This document shows, piece after piece, positions 49,084-57,786 of a stretch of 64,000 nt of DNA. The notes under the pieces were generated by a model. That model was given only the letters and a program-made list of their open reading frames with translations. It searched no databases and was not told where the DNA came from. The DNA is taken from contig JAOAKH010000006.1 of NCBI GenBank assembly GCA_026413755.1, positions 1 through 64,000 of the forward strand, given 5' to 3'. Position 1 is the first letter of the stretch. The number at the start of each line of letters is the position of its first letter. This DNA is from Acidilobaceae archaeon (GTDB lineage Archaea > Thermoproteota > Thermoprotei_A > Sulfolobales > Acidilobaceae). The translations under genes were made by a program, and so were the position numbers.

Positions 49084-49995
49084 GTGAAGTTGCCCGCCAG
49101 GCCGAGGCTGGCAGTGAGCCAATGCTTGCTGGAGGAGGGGCTAGTGCAGGGGCTCTCGGAGTTCATAGACGTGACGCCCCTCTGCCCCCGCCTCTCGCTT
49201 CGAATAAGCTACCCCCGCGAGTTCTTTGTCCTCAGCGAGCTCGAGAACTCCCTCGAGATCTATAGCCCCAGGCTGAAGCTAAGGGTAACGGAAGAGCTCA
49301 TTGCCTTTGCAAGCTCGCTGCTCCCCGCGCTACAGGTGGACGGCTTCCTGCTGAGGTCCGAGTCCCCCTTCTGCGGCGTGAAGGACGCAAAGGTGTATGG
49401 GAGGGAGCTCAAGGTCGTCAGGAGGGACGACGGCTTCTTCACGAGATGCGTGAGGAACCACCAGCCCCTGATCCCCGTGGAGAGTCACGGCAGACTCTCA
49501 GACTACGAGGTCCGCCGGGCCTTCTTCACGCGCGTCTTCGCGCTTGCGGAACTCCGCTCCCTCCTGGCAGGAGGCAAGGAGAGGGAGCTCGTGGAGTTCC
49601 ACAGAAGGCACAAGTACTTGATCATGCTCCACTCCCCCCACCACCTGAAGCTGCTGGGGAACATAGCTGCCAACAGGCAGAGGAGACCGCTGGAGGAAGT
49701 GAAGAGGGCATATGCTGCAGTCTTCATGGAGGCCCTCGCCAAGAAGCCCTCCGTGAGGTCTTACGTTAACGTCTTCTACCACCTCTACGGTCACATGAAG
49801 AGAAGGGAGGATGGAGAGGCCGCGAGGGAACTTATACGGTCTTTCGAGGAGGGCCGCGCAACGCTTCGGCAGCTCCTCTCCCACTTCATGTCCCTGGCGG
49901 AGAAGGTGGGCAACTCCTACGTCCTCTCGCAGAGCTTCTTCGCGCCCTACCCGCAGGAGCTGGAGGCTCTCTGGAATGAGAGCCCTGAGCGTTAG
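49084..49995 (+). CDS. DUF523/DUF1722 (YbgA-like) protein
   Basis: 303 residues. The N-terminal half (PRLAVSQCLLEEG, FIDVTPLCPRLSL, RSESPFCGVKDAKVY) is DUF523 with conserved Cys residues. The C-terminal half (ELVEFHRRHKYLIMLHSPHHLKLLG, NVFYHLYGHM) is DUF1722/YbgA. The cysteines suggest metal or FeS binding. Function is not established. GTG start with CGTTTATATTC about 36-45 bp upstream and GAAGGGTG before the start. Confidence 0.85.
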   Translation: MKLPARPRLAVSQCLLEEGLVQGLSEFIDVTPLCPRLSLRISYPREFFVLSELENSLEIYSPRLKLRVTEELIAFASSLLPALQVDGFLLRSESPFCGVKDAKVYGRELKVVRRDDGFFTRCVRNHQPLIPVESHGRLSDYEVRRAFFTRVFALAELRSLLAGGKERELVEFHRRHKYLIMLHSPHHLKLLGNIAANRQRRPLEEVKRAYAAVFMEALAKKPSVRSYVNVFYHLYGHMKRREDGEAARELIRSFEEGRATLRQLLSHFMSLAEKVGNSYVLSQSFFAPYPQELEALWNESPER

Positions 49996-51103
49996 GGCCG
50001 GCATAGCACTCGTGGGAGAGCTGGAGGTCAGGAGGGACGTATGCGTTTTCGTGAGGGACGGGCGCGTGGAGTCAATAGAGGGGAGCGGCTCCTGCAGGGA
50101 GGGCTCGCTAGGGGGCCCCGCCTTCGCCCTCCTCCCCCAGCCGGCAAACGCTCACGTGCACTCCGCAGACCACGCCTTCCCGGAGTACGGCTCCAGCCTT
50201 AGCCTGGAGGAGCTCGTTGCTCCCCCTCACGGCCTAAAGCACCGCCTCCTCTCCGCAACTCCCCCAGAGGCGCTGACCAAGGCCATATTTGAGCTGTACT
50301 ATGCTGCGTGGAGGCTAGGCATAGGCCTTCTCGTCGACTTCAGGGAGGGAGGAGGGCTAGGGTGCACGCTGGCTGCAAAGGCTAGGGAGGGGCTCCCTGA
50401 GGGCATGAGGGTGCTCATACTTGGCAGGCCTGGGCCAGAGTGGCCTATGGGCTGCGAAGGGCTCGGGGCGCCCAGCCCCCTGAACTACGGGGAGCGCGAG
50501 TTCTTGGAGCTCGCCATGAACCACAGGCCTGCCATGGCTCACGTGGCAGAGACCCCTGAGGCTAGGAGGAGAGGGGACCTGGAGAGGGCTCTGAGAGCGA
50601 GGCTCGACGCAATAGTTCACGGCACCCACCTCTCGCCCGACGACCTAGAGGCGCTGAGGGAGGAGGGGGTGGGGCTAGTGCTGTGCCCGAGCTCTAACAT
50701 GTGGCACGGAGTAGGCCTGCCGCCGGTGGCAGACGCCATAAAGGCAGGCGTGAGGCTAGCGCTAGGGACGGACAACGCGGCGTGGAGCTCTCCCAACGTC
50801 TGGCTGGAGGCGAGGCAGGCCCTCCTGCTGGCTAGAGCCCAGGGGGCAAAGGGAGAGGAGGTGGCCAAAGAGGTCCTGAGGGCCCTCTTCGTCGCGCCCT
50901 ACGAGCTGATAGGCCTCCGGCCCCCACTGATAGAGGAGGGGGAGGAGGCTAAGATGGTGTTACTCTACTCCGAGGGGCTGGCCTCTGCACAGGACGTATA
51001 CGGCGCCGTGGCGAAGAGGGCTGGGGAGGCAGAGGCCCTGATCAGGATAGAGGGGGAGAACGCGTACGTTACGAGAGGTCGGCAGCTAATAGCCCCGGCA
51101 TAG
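49976..51103 (+). CDS. metal-dependent amidohydrolase (cytosine deaminase/chlorohydrolase group)
   Basis: About 375 residues from the ATG at 49976, overlapping the previous gene by 20 bp; the frame upstream is internal to that gene. ANAHVHSADH gives the HxH metal site; AHVAETPE and IVHGTHLS supply further His ligands; LGTDNAAW the Asp. This is the layout of SsnA/MtaD/TrzA-like deaminases and hydrolases. Substrate unknown; a purine-like or formimino compound is possible. Confidence 0.82.
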   Translation: MRALSVRAGIALVGELEVRRDVCVFVRDGRVESIEGSGSCREGSLGGPAFALLPQPANAHVHSADHAFPEYGSSLSLEELVAPPHGLKHRLLSATPPEALTKAIFELYYAAWRLGIGLLVDFREGGGLGCTLAAKAREGLPEGMRVLILGRPGPEWPMGCEGLGAPSPLNYGEREFLELAMNHRPAMAHVAETPEARRRGDLERALRARLDAIVHGTHLSPDDLEALREEGVGLVLCPSSNMWHGVGLPPVADAIKAGVRLALGTDNAAWSSPNVWLEARQALLLARAQGAKGEEVAKEVLRALFVAPYELIGLRPPLIEEGEEAKMVLLYSEGLASAQDVYGAVAKRAGEAEALIRIEGENAYVTRGRQLIAPA

Positions 51104-51145
51104 CAGGCCCTCTTGGGCAGATGGGGAGAGGACGCCTGCTGAGCG

Positions 51146-51709
51146 GTGAGGCAGTTGACCTGCGCCGACGCCCGTAAGGTAGTGGGGATCGACCTCGCTG
51201 CTAGCGAGCAGAGGTGCACGGGCTTCTCCTACATAGATATCTTCTCTCGGCAGCTGGAGGGAGCAATCTGCCTCCGCTCAGACGAGGAGATCTTGAGCAC
51301 CCTGAGGGCCGTGGGGGCGAGGGTCGTTGCAATAGATGCTCCCCTCGCGGAGATCCCGGCTATGAGGGAGGTGGACAAGCTCATGATATCTATTGGGTTC
51401 AGGGTGCTGCCCCCCACCTTTGGCGCCATGAGAAAGCTCACGCAAAGGGCCTGGAGGCTCAGCAGGATGATAGAGTGCGCAGAAGTGATAGAGACCCACC
51501 CGAGGAGCGCCCTGCTGAGCTCAGGCGCAAGGGACGTGGCAGCGCTCCTAGCTCGGCTGGGCGTGAGGAGCGCAGTGAAGCTCGAGGCCCTCAACAGAGA
51601 CCAGCTGGACGCCGTGGTGTCTGCCGCGGCAGCGCTCTGCTACGCAGAGCGCTGGTGCTCTAGGAAGGTAGAGGCGAGGGACGGGCGCATATTCCTCATA
51701 TCGCTTTAA
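51146..51709 (+). CDS. DUF429 protein (predicted RNase H-fold nuclease)
   Basis: 187 residues starting at a GTG. VVGIDLAASEQRCTGFSYID and VVAIDAPLAEI carry the Asp residues of an RNase H-like fold; ETHPRSALLS and NRDQLDAVVSAAAA complete the acidic set. DUF429 proteins are predicted nucleases of unknown role. The 3' end is followed by the glyS promoter. Confidence 0.82.
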   Translation: MRQLTCADARKVVGIDLAASEQRCTGFSYIDIFSRQLEGAICLRSDEEILSTLRAVGARVVAIDAPLAEIPAMREVDKLMISIGFRVLPPTFGAMRKLTQRAWRLSRMIECAEVIETHPRSALLSSGARDVAALLARLGVRSAVKLEALNRDQLDAVVSAAAALCYAERWCSRKVEARDGRIFLISL

Positions 51710-51751
51710 CCTTATTAGCCCATTGTGGCGCTCGCCCTTGGGCAGTGGGGG

Positions 51752-53482
51752 ATGAGCGACCTATACGAGAAAATCAGCGATCTGGCAAAGAGGAGGGGGT
51801 TCTTCTGGCCCTCTTATGAGATCTACGGAGGCGTCTCCGGCTTCTACGACCTAGGGCCCTACGGCGTGCTGTTGAAGCACCGAATAGTGGATAAGTGGAG
51901 GGAGCTCTTCGTAAGGAGCCACCAGGAGTACGTGGTGGAGATAGAGTCGCCCATAATTGCCCCCAGCGTGGTCTTTGAGGCCAGCGGCCACGTGGAGCAC
52001 TTTACAGACCCCATAGTCGCCTGCAAGCAGTCGGGGAAGAAGTATAGGGCCGACCACTTGATCGAGGAGCTGCTCGGCATAAGCGCTGAGGGGATGAGCT
52101 TAGAGGAAATGAACAAGCTGCTAAAGGAGAAGTGGGTTAGGTGCCCCGCAGATGGCGGCGAGCTAGGGGAGGTCACGGCCTTCAACCTCCTCTTCAAGAC
52201 CCAAATAGGGCCTTACGAGGGCGACGTGGGCTACCTGAGGCCTGAGCTCGCCCAGGGCATGTTCGTGGCCTTCAAGAGGGTGCTCGAGGCCATGAGGAAC
52301 AGGCTGCCGCTGGGGATAGCTCAGGTGGGCAGAGTGGGGAGGAACGAGATCAGCCCGAGGCAGGCCATGATAAGGCTGAGGGAGTTCACGATAATGGAGA
52401 TGGAGTACTTCATAGACCCAGAGGACAAGGAGGGCTCCTGCCCCTTCTTCGAGGAGAGAGCTAAGAGAAGGCTGAAGGTGCTGAGCTACGAGGCAAAGAG
52501 GAGGGGCGAGGAGCCGCAGAGCATAACGGTGGAGGAGGCAGTGGAGGAGAAGATAATAATAGACAGGTGCCTTGCTTACTGGATGGCAGTGGGGCAGGAC
52601 TTCGCGGAGAGCATAGGCGTCCCCGCGGACATGGTGGTCTTCGTGGAGAAGGGCCCTGCGGAGAGGGCCCACTACTCCAGCCAGACCTTTGACCAGACGG
52701 TCAAGACCTCGAGGTGGGGATGGATAGAGATAGCAGGCCATAGCTACAGGGGCGACTACGACCTCTCGAGGCACATGAGCTACAGCAAGGCAGACCTAAC
52801 TGTCTTCAAGCCCTTCAAGGAGCCGGTTAACGTGAAGGTGAAGAAGGTCTTCGCAGACAAAGGCGTGCTCGGGAGAATGTACAGGGAGAAGGCGCCTGAG
52901 GTGATCTCCAAGCTCCAGTCCCTCAGCGTAGAGGCTGTGGAGGAGATGCTTGCGAGGGAAGGGAAGATCGTCGTGGAGGGCTACGCAGTCCCGAGGGAGG
53001 CAGTGAAGATAGAGGAGGTGGAGGAGAAGGTGACGGGGAAGAAGGTGGTCCCCCACGTAGTGGAGCCCTCTTTCGGCACAGACAGAGCCTTGTACGTCGC
53101 TTTTGAGTACGCCTATACAGAAAGGGAGGGGAGGGTAATACTCGCCTTCCCCCGGGACATAGCGCCGGTGCAGGTGGCGGTCTTCCCGTTGCTGGAGAAC
53201 GAGCCGGCGCTCGTCAAGGTAGCGAGAGAGATATACAAAGAGCTAGTGAGGGAGGGCTTCCAGGCAATATACGATGACAGCGGAAGCATAGGGAGGAGGT
53301 ACGCTAGGGCAGACGAGATTGGGGTGCCCGCTGCAGTCACAGTGGACTACAGGACCCTCGAGGATAGCACAGTAACCATAAGGGACCGCGACAGCTGGAA
53401 GCAGGTAAGGGTGAAGGCTGCAGATCTGCCAGCGGCAATAAGGAAGTTCTTGAAAGGAGCTCCGCTCGAGAGCCTAGCCTAG
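51752..53482 (+). CDS. glyS: glycyl-tRNA synthetase (archaeal/eukaryal type)
   Basis: About 576 residues from the ATG at 51752. A GTG at 51725 would add nine residues, but TTAACCTTATTAG (51706-51718) puts the TSS near 51740, favouring the ATG. SDLYEKISDLAKRRGFFWPSYEIYGG is cut here to note the family N-terminus; motif 2 lies in GRVGRNEISPRQAMIRLREF; motif 3 in EPSFGTDRALYVAF. The C-terminal anticodon domain includes DIAPVQVAVFPL. Overlaps matA convergently by 4 bp. Confidence 0.96.
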   Translation: MSDLYEKISDLAKRRGFFWPSYEIYGGVSGFYDLGPYGVLLKHRIVDKWRELFVRSHQEYVVEIESPIIAPSVVFEASGHVEHFTDPIVACKQSGKKYRADHLIEELLGISAEGMSLEEMNKLLKEKWVRCPADGGELGEVTAFNLLFKTQIGPYEGDVGYLRPELAQGMFVAFKRVLEAMRNRLPLGIAQVGRVGRNEISPRQAMIRLREFTIMEMEYFIDPEDKEGSCPFFEERAKRRLKVLSYEAKRRGEEPQSITVEEAVEEKIIIDRCLAYWMAVGQDFAESIGVPADMVVFVEKGPAERAHYSSQTFDQTVKTSRWGWIEIAGHSYRGDYDLSRHMSYSKADLTVFKPFKEPVNVKVKKVFADKGVLGRMYREKAPEVISKLQSLSVEAVEEMLAREGKIVVEGYAVPREAVKIEEVEEKVTGKKVVPHVVEPSFGTDRALYVAFEYAYTEREGRVILAFPRDIAPVQVAVFPLLENEPALVKVAREIYKELVREGFQAIYDDSGSIGRRYARADEIGVPAAVTVDYRTLEDSTVTIRDRDSWKQVRVKAADLPAAIRKFLKGAPLESLA

Positions 53483-54702
53483 AAGAGCTCCACCTCCCCC
53501 CTCACTATTTTTGCCGTGTAGCGGCGTATGTTTGCCAGCTCCTCGTCTGCTATGCTCTCCGCCTCCCTCCTTATGTCTAGGGTGAGGGGAGCTCCCTTCG
53601 CCATCTTCAGCTTTATGTTGGCCATGTGAGGCATATCTATGGGCTTGCCTATTTGGCTAAGGAGGCTCACGTACACCGTTGAGACCCCCCTGTCCCTCAG
53701 CCTCTCGTATATGGAGTTAGCTATAGCTCTCGCCACCACGTTATATACTTTCCCCACGTGGCTCACGGGGTTCTTGCCCGCCGTTGCCTCCATGCTCATG
53801 GGCCTGAAGGGGGTTATGAGGCCGTTCACCCTGTTCCCTCTGCCCGTAGCGCCGTCATCTCCGTGCTCAGAGCTAGTGCCCGTAACCGTCAGGTACACCA
53901 CGTTCTTCTCCCTTATGTCCCCCGTGTTCACGTAGACCTCCACCTCCCTCCCCGGCACTATTTTCTCTGCCAGCCTCCTCACCTCCTCCGCCACCTGCTC
54001 TTTTGCCGCCCAGTACTCTCCCGCGTCCCTAATGAGGCTGCTTATCATCGCCGCAGCGACGGTGAGCGAGATCTTCTTCCCGTTCCTCAGGCCCATGACC
54101 TTCACGTCCTCCCCTACCATAGGGTACTTCGTCTTGAACTCCCGGCTGTTGAGGAGCCTCTCCGTTTCTAGCACTAGCCTCTCGAGCGGCGAGAGGGGAG
54201 CAAAGCTCAAGCCCACGCTCGTGTCGTTAGCCAGCGGCACAGCTGTCTCTGCCTCAACTATTGCTCTCAGGTCCGCGCTCCCCCTGCCTACCTTGTAGTC
54301 TACTATGACGTGGACGTCGGGGTTAAGGAACCTAAAGTTCTCCTTTATCCAGCGCTTGGTCGAATCCAGTATGATCGAGCCGAAGGGCACGGGCTCCACG
54401 CCGCCTGCAGTCCTCACCTCCGTGGTCAGCCTCCCGGAGACGAGGATGTATATGGGCTGGAGCACCTCCCCGCCGCCAAAGCGGGGGTTGCTCTGGCCCC
54501 CCACGAGCAGCACCTTGTCCACGTTGTGGTGAAGGATCTTGCCGAAGTTCTCCTCGTAGTACTTGCTGAGCCCCACGCTCACAGCTTCTGCCACGGCATC
54601 GCATATGTAGTCCGGGTGCCCTAGCCCCTTCCTCTCCACCATCTCGACATCTAGCTCCTCCACGTCAAGGAACTTGGACTCCTCCACTACTATGTTCCTC
54701 AT
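53479..54702 (-). CDS. mat: archaeal S-adenosylmethionine synthetase
   Basis: 407 residues of the archaeal MAT family (distinct from bacterial MetK). VERKGLGHPDYICDAVAEAVS, VGGQSNPRFGGGEV, TGTSSEHGDDGATGRGNRVNG and GKNPVSHVGKVYNV are family motifs. It makes SAM for the methyltransferases and decarboxylase of the window. AGCTTTATTCTC about 20-30 bp upstream is a TATA candidate, and AGGTGAGGGG precedes the ATG. Confidence 0.97.
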   Translation of the reverse strand: MRNIVVEESKFLDVEELDVEMVERKGLGHPDYICDAVAEAVSVGLSKYYEENFGKILHHNVDKVLLVGGQSNPRFGGGEVLQPIYILVSGRLTTEVRTAGGVEPVPFGSIILDSTKRWIKENFRFLNPDVHVIVDYKVGRGSADLRAIVEAETAVPLANDTSVGLSFAPLSPLERLVLETERLLNSREFKTKYPMVGEDVKVMGLRNGKKISLTVAAAMISSLIRDAGEYWAAKEQVAEEVRRLAEKIVPGREVEVYVNTGDIREKNVVYLTVTGTSSEHGDDGATGRGNRVNGLITPFRPMSMEATAGKNPVSHVGKVYNVVARAIANSIYERLRDRGVSTVYVSLLSQIGKPIDMPHMANIKLKMAKGAPLTLDIRREAESIADEELANIRRYTAKIVRGEVELF

Positions 54703-54743
54703 TTCCCCTCACCTGCTGAGAATAAAGCTATGAAAGGGGGCTC

Positions 54744-55301
54744 TTATATCCATTTGAGCTCCGCAGCAAAGGCCTCGTAAGCCCTAGCTCTATGTGAGAG
54801 CGCATCTTTTTCCCACGGCTCCATCTCTGCAAAGGTCCTCGAATGGCCCTCGGGGATGAATATAGGGTCGAAGCCGAAGCCGCCGCTGCCCCTAGCTTCC
54901 TCAGCTATCCTCCCCCAGACCACCCCCACGTGCACTCTCTCCACGCCTTGAGACACGTAGGCCAGCGCCGTCTTGAAGTAGGCCCTCCTGTCCTTCACCC
55001 CCTCCATGAGCTTCAAGACCCCCCTCACGCCTATCTTCTTGTAAACGTAGCTGCTGTAAGGCCCCGGAAAGCCGTTGAGGGCCTCTACGAAGAGCCCCGA
55101 GTCATCTACCACGAGAGGCCTCCTTAGCACCTCGTACGCAGCCCTGGCGGCCCTCAGCGCTATCTCCTCTAGGCTCTCTGACTGGATCTCTAGCTTCTCC
55201 ATCTCCACTACCTCCGCCTCTATGCCCAGGCGCTCTAGGATCCTCCTCGCCTCCTCCCCCTTCGCCGCGTTAGACGTCACTATGGCTACCTTCTTCCCCA
55301 A
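54744..55301 (-). CDS. rdgB: XTP/dITP pyrophosphatase (RdgB/HAM1)
   Basis: 185 residues. VTSNAAKGEEARRIL, VVDDSGLFVEALNGFPGPYSS and GGFGFDPIFIPEG are the HAM1 motifs. It removes deaminated purine nucleotides (XTP, ITP, dITP). TTG start overlaps bud32 by 16 bp at the end of the KEOPS/ribosomal operon. Confidence 0.95.
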   Translation of the reverse strand: MGKKVAIVTSNAAKGEEARRILERLGIEAEVVEMEKLEIQSESLEEIALRAARAAYEVLRRPLVVDDSGLFVEALNGFPGPYSSYVYKKIGVRGVLKLMEGVKDRRAYFKTALAYVSQGVERVHVGVVWGRIAEEARGSGGFGFDPIFIPEGHSRTFAEMEPWEKDALSHRARAYEAFAAELKWI

Positions 55302-55963
55302 ACCGTCCTCCTCTCCTCCACGTACCTCCCCCTCAACCTTATCTCCTCAGCCCTCCTGATCACGGCATCTGCCTCCCTCACGGAGGCGTAGCCCTTCAGG
55401 AAGGAGGAGTACATGTCCTTTGCTATATGCGCGTGGGCGCTCTCCACTGCCCTCCTGAAGAGGTGCACGTCAACTGCTAGATCTTCTATGTCTGCGGTGA
55501 AATCTGAGAGGCCGAAGTCTATGACCCTGAGCTCCCCGTGAGAGAAGATGAAGTTAGAGGTCGTCGGATCCCCGTGAGCTATGCCTGCCTCGTGGAGCAT
55601 TGCCACTATTCTCCCCGCCTCATGCGCCAAGCTCACCGCTAGCCCCCTCTCCCTCTCGGCCACCTCCTTCAGCGTTTCCCCCTCTATGTACTCCATGACT
55701 ATGAGGGAGAGCGTGGGGAAGATCGCATATAGCCTAGGAGCTGGAACGCGGGCCGCCCTGGCCTTCAGTATTATCTTTGCTTCCCTCACGCTCCTCTGCC
55801 TTGCCAGCACTTGCGCTAGCCTTGGGTGCATGTAGGGCTTCGGCAGCCTGTGCTTGTAGATCGCAGGCAGCCCTAGGAAGGCGCCAAGCCTCACCTCCGA
55901 TTCCGCTCCCCTCTTTATGAGCCTGAAGCCCCTGACAGCCTCAGCCAGCAGCCCCAGCTCCAT
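55286..55963 (-). CDS. bud32: KEOPS kinase Bud32
   Basis: About 225 residues from the ATG at 55961-55963, 2 bp after the kae1 stop; the longer frame lies inside kae1. LIKRGAESEVRLG, YKHRLPKPY (with the catalytic Lys and the KxYxHP region), IVMEYIEGE, AHGDPTTSNFIF and VIDFGLSDF define the minimal Bud32 kinase. It works with Kae1 in t6A synthesis. Kae1 and Bud32 are separate genes here, unlike their fusion in some euryarchaea. Confidence 0.95.
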   Translation of the reverse strand: MELGLLAEAVRGFRLIKRGAESEVRLGAFLGLPAIYKHRLPKPYMHPRLAQVLARQRSVREAKIILKARAARVPAPRLYAIFPTLSLIVMEYIEGETLKEVAERERGLAVSLAHEAGRIVAMLHEAGIAHGDPTTSNFIFSHGELRVIDFGLSDFTADIEDLAVDVHLFRRAVESAHAHIAKDMYSSFLKGYASVREADAVIRRAEEIRLRGRYVEERRTVWGRR

Positions 55964-55965
55964 CT

Positions 55966-56973
55966 TTACCACGGGAACTCGTAGTACCAGGGTATTTTCA
56001 CTTGATCTATCCTCCACCTCTGCCTGACAAGGGCCTCGCTGGGGCTCACCGTCTGGCCCCACTTCAGGGCCGCCACGCCGGTGAGGGCTATCATGACGCC
56101 GTTGTCCCCGCTGTACTCCCTGGGTATAGGCCTAAAGGCCGCGCCGTGGAGGGAAGCCATGAGCGAGATCTTCTCGTTCAGCAGCGAGCTGGCCGCGACG
56201 CCGCCCGTCAGCACTACCTCCCTCTTCCCCGTTAGAGCCAGCCCCCTCTCAAGCACCTCCACCACAGAGGAGTATGCTATTTCCCGCAGCGTGAAGCACA
56301 CGTCGCTCAGCCTCGCGCCCCTCTCGACCATCCTCAGGGCAGCCGTGAGCAGGCCAGAGAAGGAGGAGTCCTGGCCTTTAACGACGTACGGCATGCCCTC
56401 AAGGAAATCCCCTCCCTCTGCACATATGTCCACTGCGTGCTTTCCTCCCTTCACGTAAGGCGGCGCTATGCCCACCTCCCTCGCGAAGGTGTCGAGCAGG
56501 TTGCCCAAGGGTATGTCAAGCGTTTCGCCGAAGACGCGGTACCTCTCTTCTGCGTACGATATGACGGCTGTGTTCCCTCCTGCGACGTAGAGGGCTATGG
56601 GGTCCTTTAGCCCCGTGCTCCACCGCGCGACCTCTATGTGCGCCACCGCGTGGTTAACGGGGACGAGCGGCTTGGCGTAATGGCTCGCAAGCGCCCGAGC
56701 TACGCTAGCTCCCACCCTCAGCTGAGGCCCCATCCCAGGCCCTAGCGCCACCGCTACGGCGTCCACCTCCCTCACGCTGATCCGCGCCTCCTCTAACGCC
56801 TCCCTCAAGGCTTGGGCAGCTGAGCGGGAGAAGAAGGGGGCCACCTCGCGCGGCAGAATGCCGCCGCTCTTTGGGGCGTACTGCTTCCTAACGTCCGCGA
56901 GGACCCTGAGCCTCTCGTCCACTATGCCTATGCCGAACGTGTGGGCCGTGGACTCTATGCCCAGGACTATCAC
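55966..56973 (-). CDS. kae1: tRNA N6-threonylcarbamoyltransferase Kae1
   Basis: 335 residues, ASKHA fold. VLGIESTAHTFGIG at the N-terminus, NHAVAHIEVARW with the two metal His residues, YVAGGNTAVISY and LTGGVAASSLLNEK are all in place. It transfers threonylcarbamoyl to A37 of ANN-decoding tRNAs within KEOPS. GTG overlaps the S27ae stop as GTGA. Confidence 0.97.
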   Translation of the reverse strand: MIVLGIESTAHTFGIGIVDERLRVLADVRKQYAPKSGGILPREVAPFFSRSAAQALREALEEARISVREVDAVAVALGPGMGPQLRVGASVARALASHYAKPLVPVNHAVAHIEVARWSTGLKDPIALYVAGGNTAVISYAEERYRVFGETLDIPLGNLLDTFAREVGIAPPYVKGGKHAVDICAEGGDFLEGMPYVVKGQDSSFSGLLTAALRMVERGARLSDVCFTLREIAYSSVVEVLERGLALTGKREVVLTGGVAASSLLNEKISLMASLHGAAFRPIPREYSGDNGVMIALTGVAALKWGQTVSPSEALVRQRWRIDQVKIPWYYEFPW

Positions 56974-57212
56974 TTCTTCTTCTTCTCCGGCCTCTCTGCC
57001 CTCTTCTCCTTAGCTGGAGCTGGCGGGGCCGCCTTGACGATGAACTCAGTGTAGCCGCACCTGCCGCAGTGCCACCTCTCCGTGCCCTGAGTGTGATGTG
57101 CCATCACGCTGCCGCAGCGGGGGCACCTCTTGTTCTTTAGCTTTACCGTCCCCTTCTCCACGTCCACAACGTAGAGCTTGTGAACGTAAGTCTTGAGCTC
57201 CTTCTTCGACAT
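56970..57212 (-). CDS. rps27ae: ribosomal protein S27ae
   Basis: 80 residues from the ATG at 57212 (a TTG directly before it is a less likely start). KNKRCPRCGSVMAHHT and RWHCGRCGYTEF form the zinc ribbon. An unusual C-terminal tail rich in Lys/Glu/Ala/Pro extends past the zinc finger. Lies between S24e and kae1 in one operon. Confidence 0.94.
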   Translation of the reverse strand: MSKKELKTYVHKLYVVDVEKGTVKLKNKRCPRCGSVMAHHTQGTERWHCGRCGYTEFIVKAAPPAPAKEKRAERPEKKKK

Positions 57213-57541
57213 CAAGCGCCCTCCGGCCTGAGGCCCCCGTTCTTCCTTATCACGTGCTCGGGCTCAAATTGCTTAGCTCTCTCCACGCTGTCGTATATGT
57301 GGATCACAACGTGGGAAACGTGAGCACCGTGCCCGGTGATCACGCTCCGGACATAGAGCCTCTCTATGTCCACGCCGTACTTCTCTGCTAGCCTCCTCCT
57401 GAGCTCTACTCTGCTAGGGGTGGAGGCCAGGGGGTGAAAGACTTTTATGCTGATCTCCCTTCTGCCTATTACCCTGTTGCTCCTCTCCGCCGTCACCTCT
57501 GCCTTCAGCCCTCCCAGGTCCAGCAGCTTCTTTGAGCTCAT
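57212..57541 (-). CDS. rps24e: ribosomal protein S24e
   Basis: 109 residues from the ATG at 57539-57541. NRVIGRREISIKVFHPLASTPSR and LAEKYGVDIERLYVRSVITGHG are the S24e signature. First gene of the operon rps24e-rps27ae-kae1-bud32-rdgB. GGTGAGGTAGGGG precedes the start, and the TATA box is shared with the divergent L40e gene. Confidence 0.95.
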   Translation of the reverse strand: MSSKKLLDLGGLKAEVTAERSNRVIGRREISIKVFHPLASTPSRVELRRRLAEKYGVDIERLYVRSVITGHGAHVSHVVIHIYDSVERAKQFEPEHVIRKNGGLRPEGA

Positions 57542-57574
57542 CAACTCCCCTACCTCACCTCCTCCCTCTCTTAA

Positions 57575-57587
57575 CCCTTAAAAGGCT
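57575..57587. promoter_or_regulatory. shared TATA core for S24e and L40e
   Basis: ACCCTTAAAAGGC reads as a TATA element both ways. It is about 35 bp from the S24e start (57541, minus) and 30-40 bp from the L40e start (57616, plus), so two divergent ribosomal-protein promoters appear to share one core. Confidence 0.5.
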
Positions 57588-57615
57588 CACGAGAGGGGAG
57601 AGCTGGGAGTAAAAG

Positions 57616-57786
57616 GTGCCCATCAAAGACCCAGAGCTGCTAGCCATATTCGAGAGGAGAGTACTGCTGAAGAAGGTGTGCAGGAAATGTGGGGCCCTGA
57701 ACCCAATAAGTGCAGTAAAGTGTAGGAGGTGTAGGAGCACCAACCTGAGGCCCAAGAGCGGCGAGCTTGCGGGGAAGAAGGCCTAG
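57616..57786 (+). CDS. rpl40e: ribosomal protein L40e
   Basis: A 56-residue protein from a GTG preceded by [31 protein letters not shown] is followed by the zinc ribbon [10 protein letters not shown] and [14 protein letters not shown]. The family matches in length and Cys spacing. Its stop codon TAG shares the palindrome CTAG (57783-57786) with the stop of the convergent phosphorylase gene. Confidence 0.94.
   Translation: MPIKDPELLAIFERRVLLKKVCRKCGALNPISAVKCRRCRSTNLRPKSGELAGKKA

Noticed and set aside
49811-49975. Arg/Ser-rich extension of the amidohydrolase
   Set aside because: It lies inside the DUF1722 coding region in another frame and has no amidohydrolase features; the ATG at 49976 fits.
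54703-54743. SAM riboswitch upstream of the SAM synthetase gene
   Set aside because: Only about 40 bp separate the gene from its neighbour and the TATA box occupies much of that. There is no room or visible structure for an aptamer.
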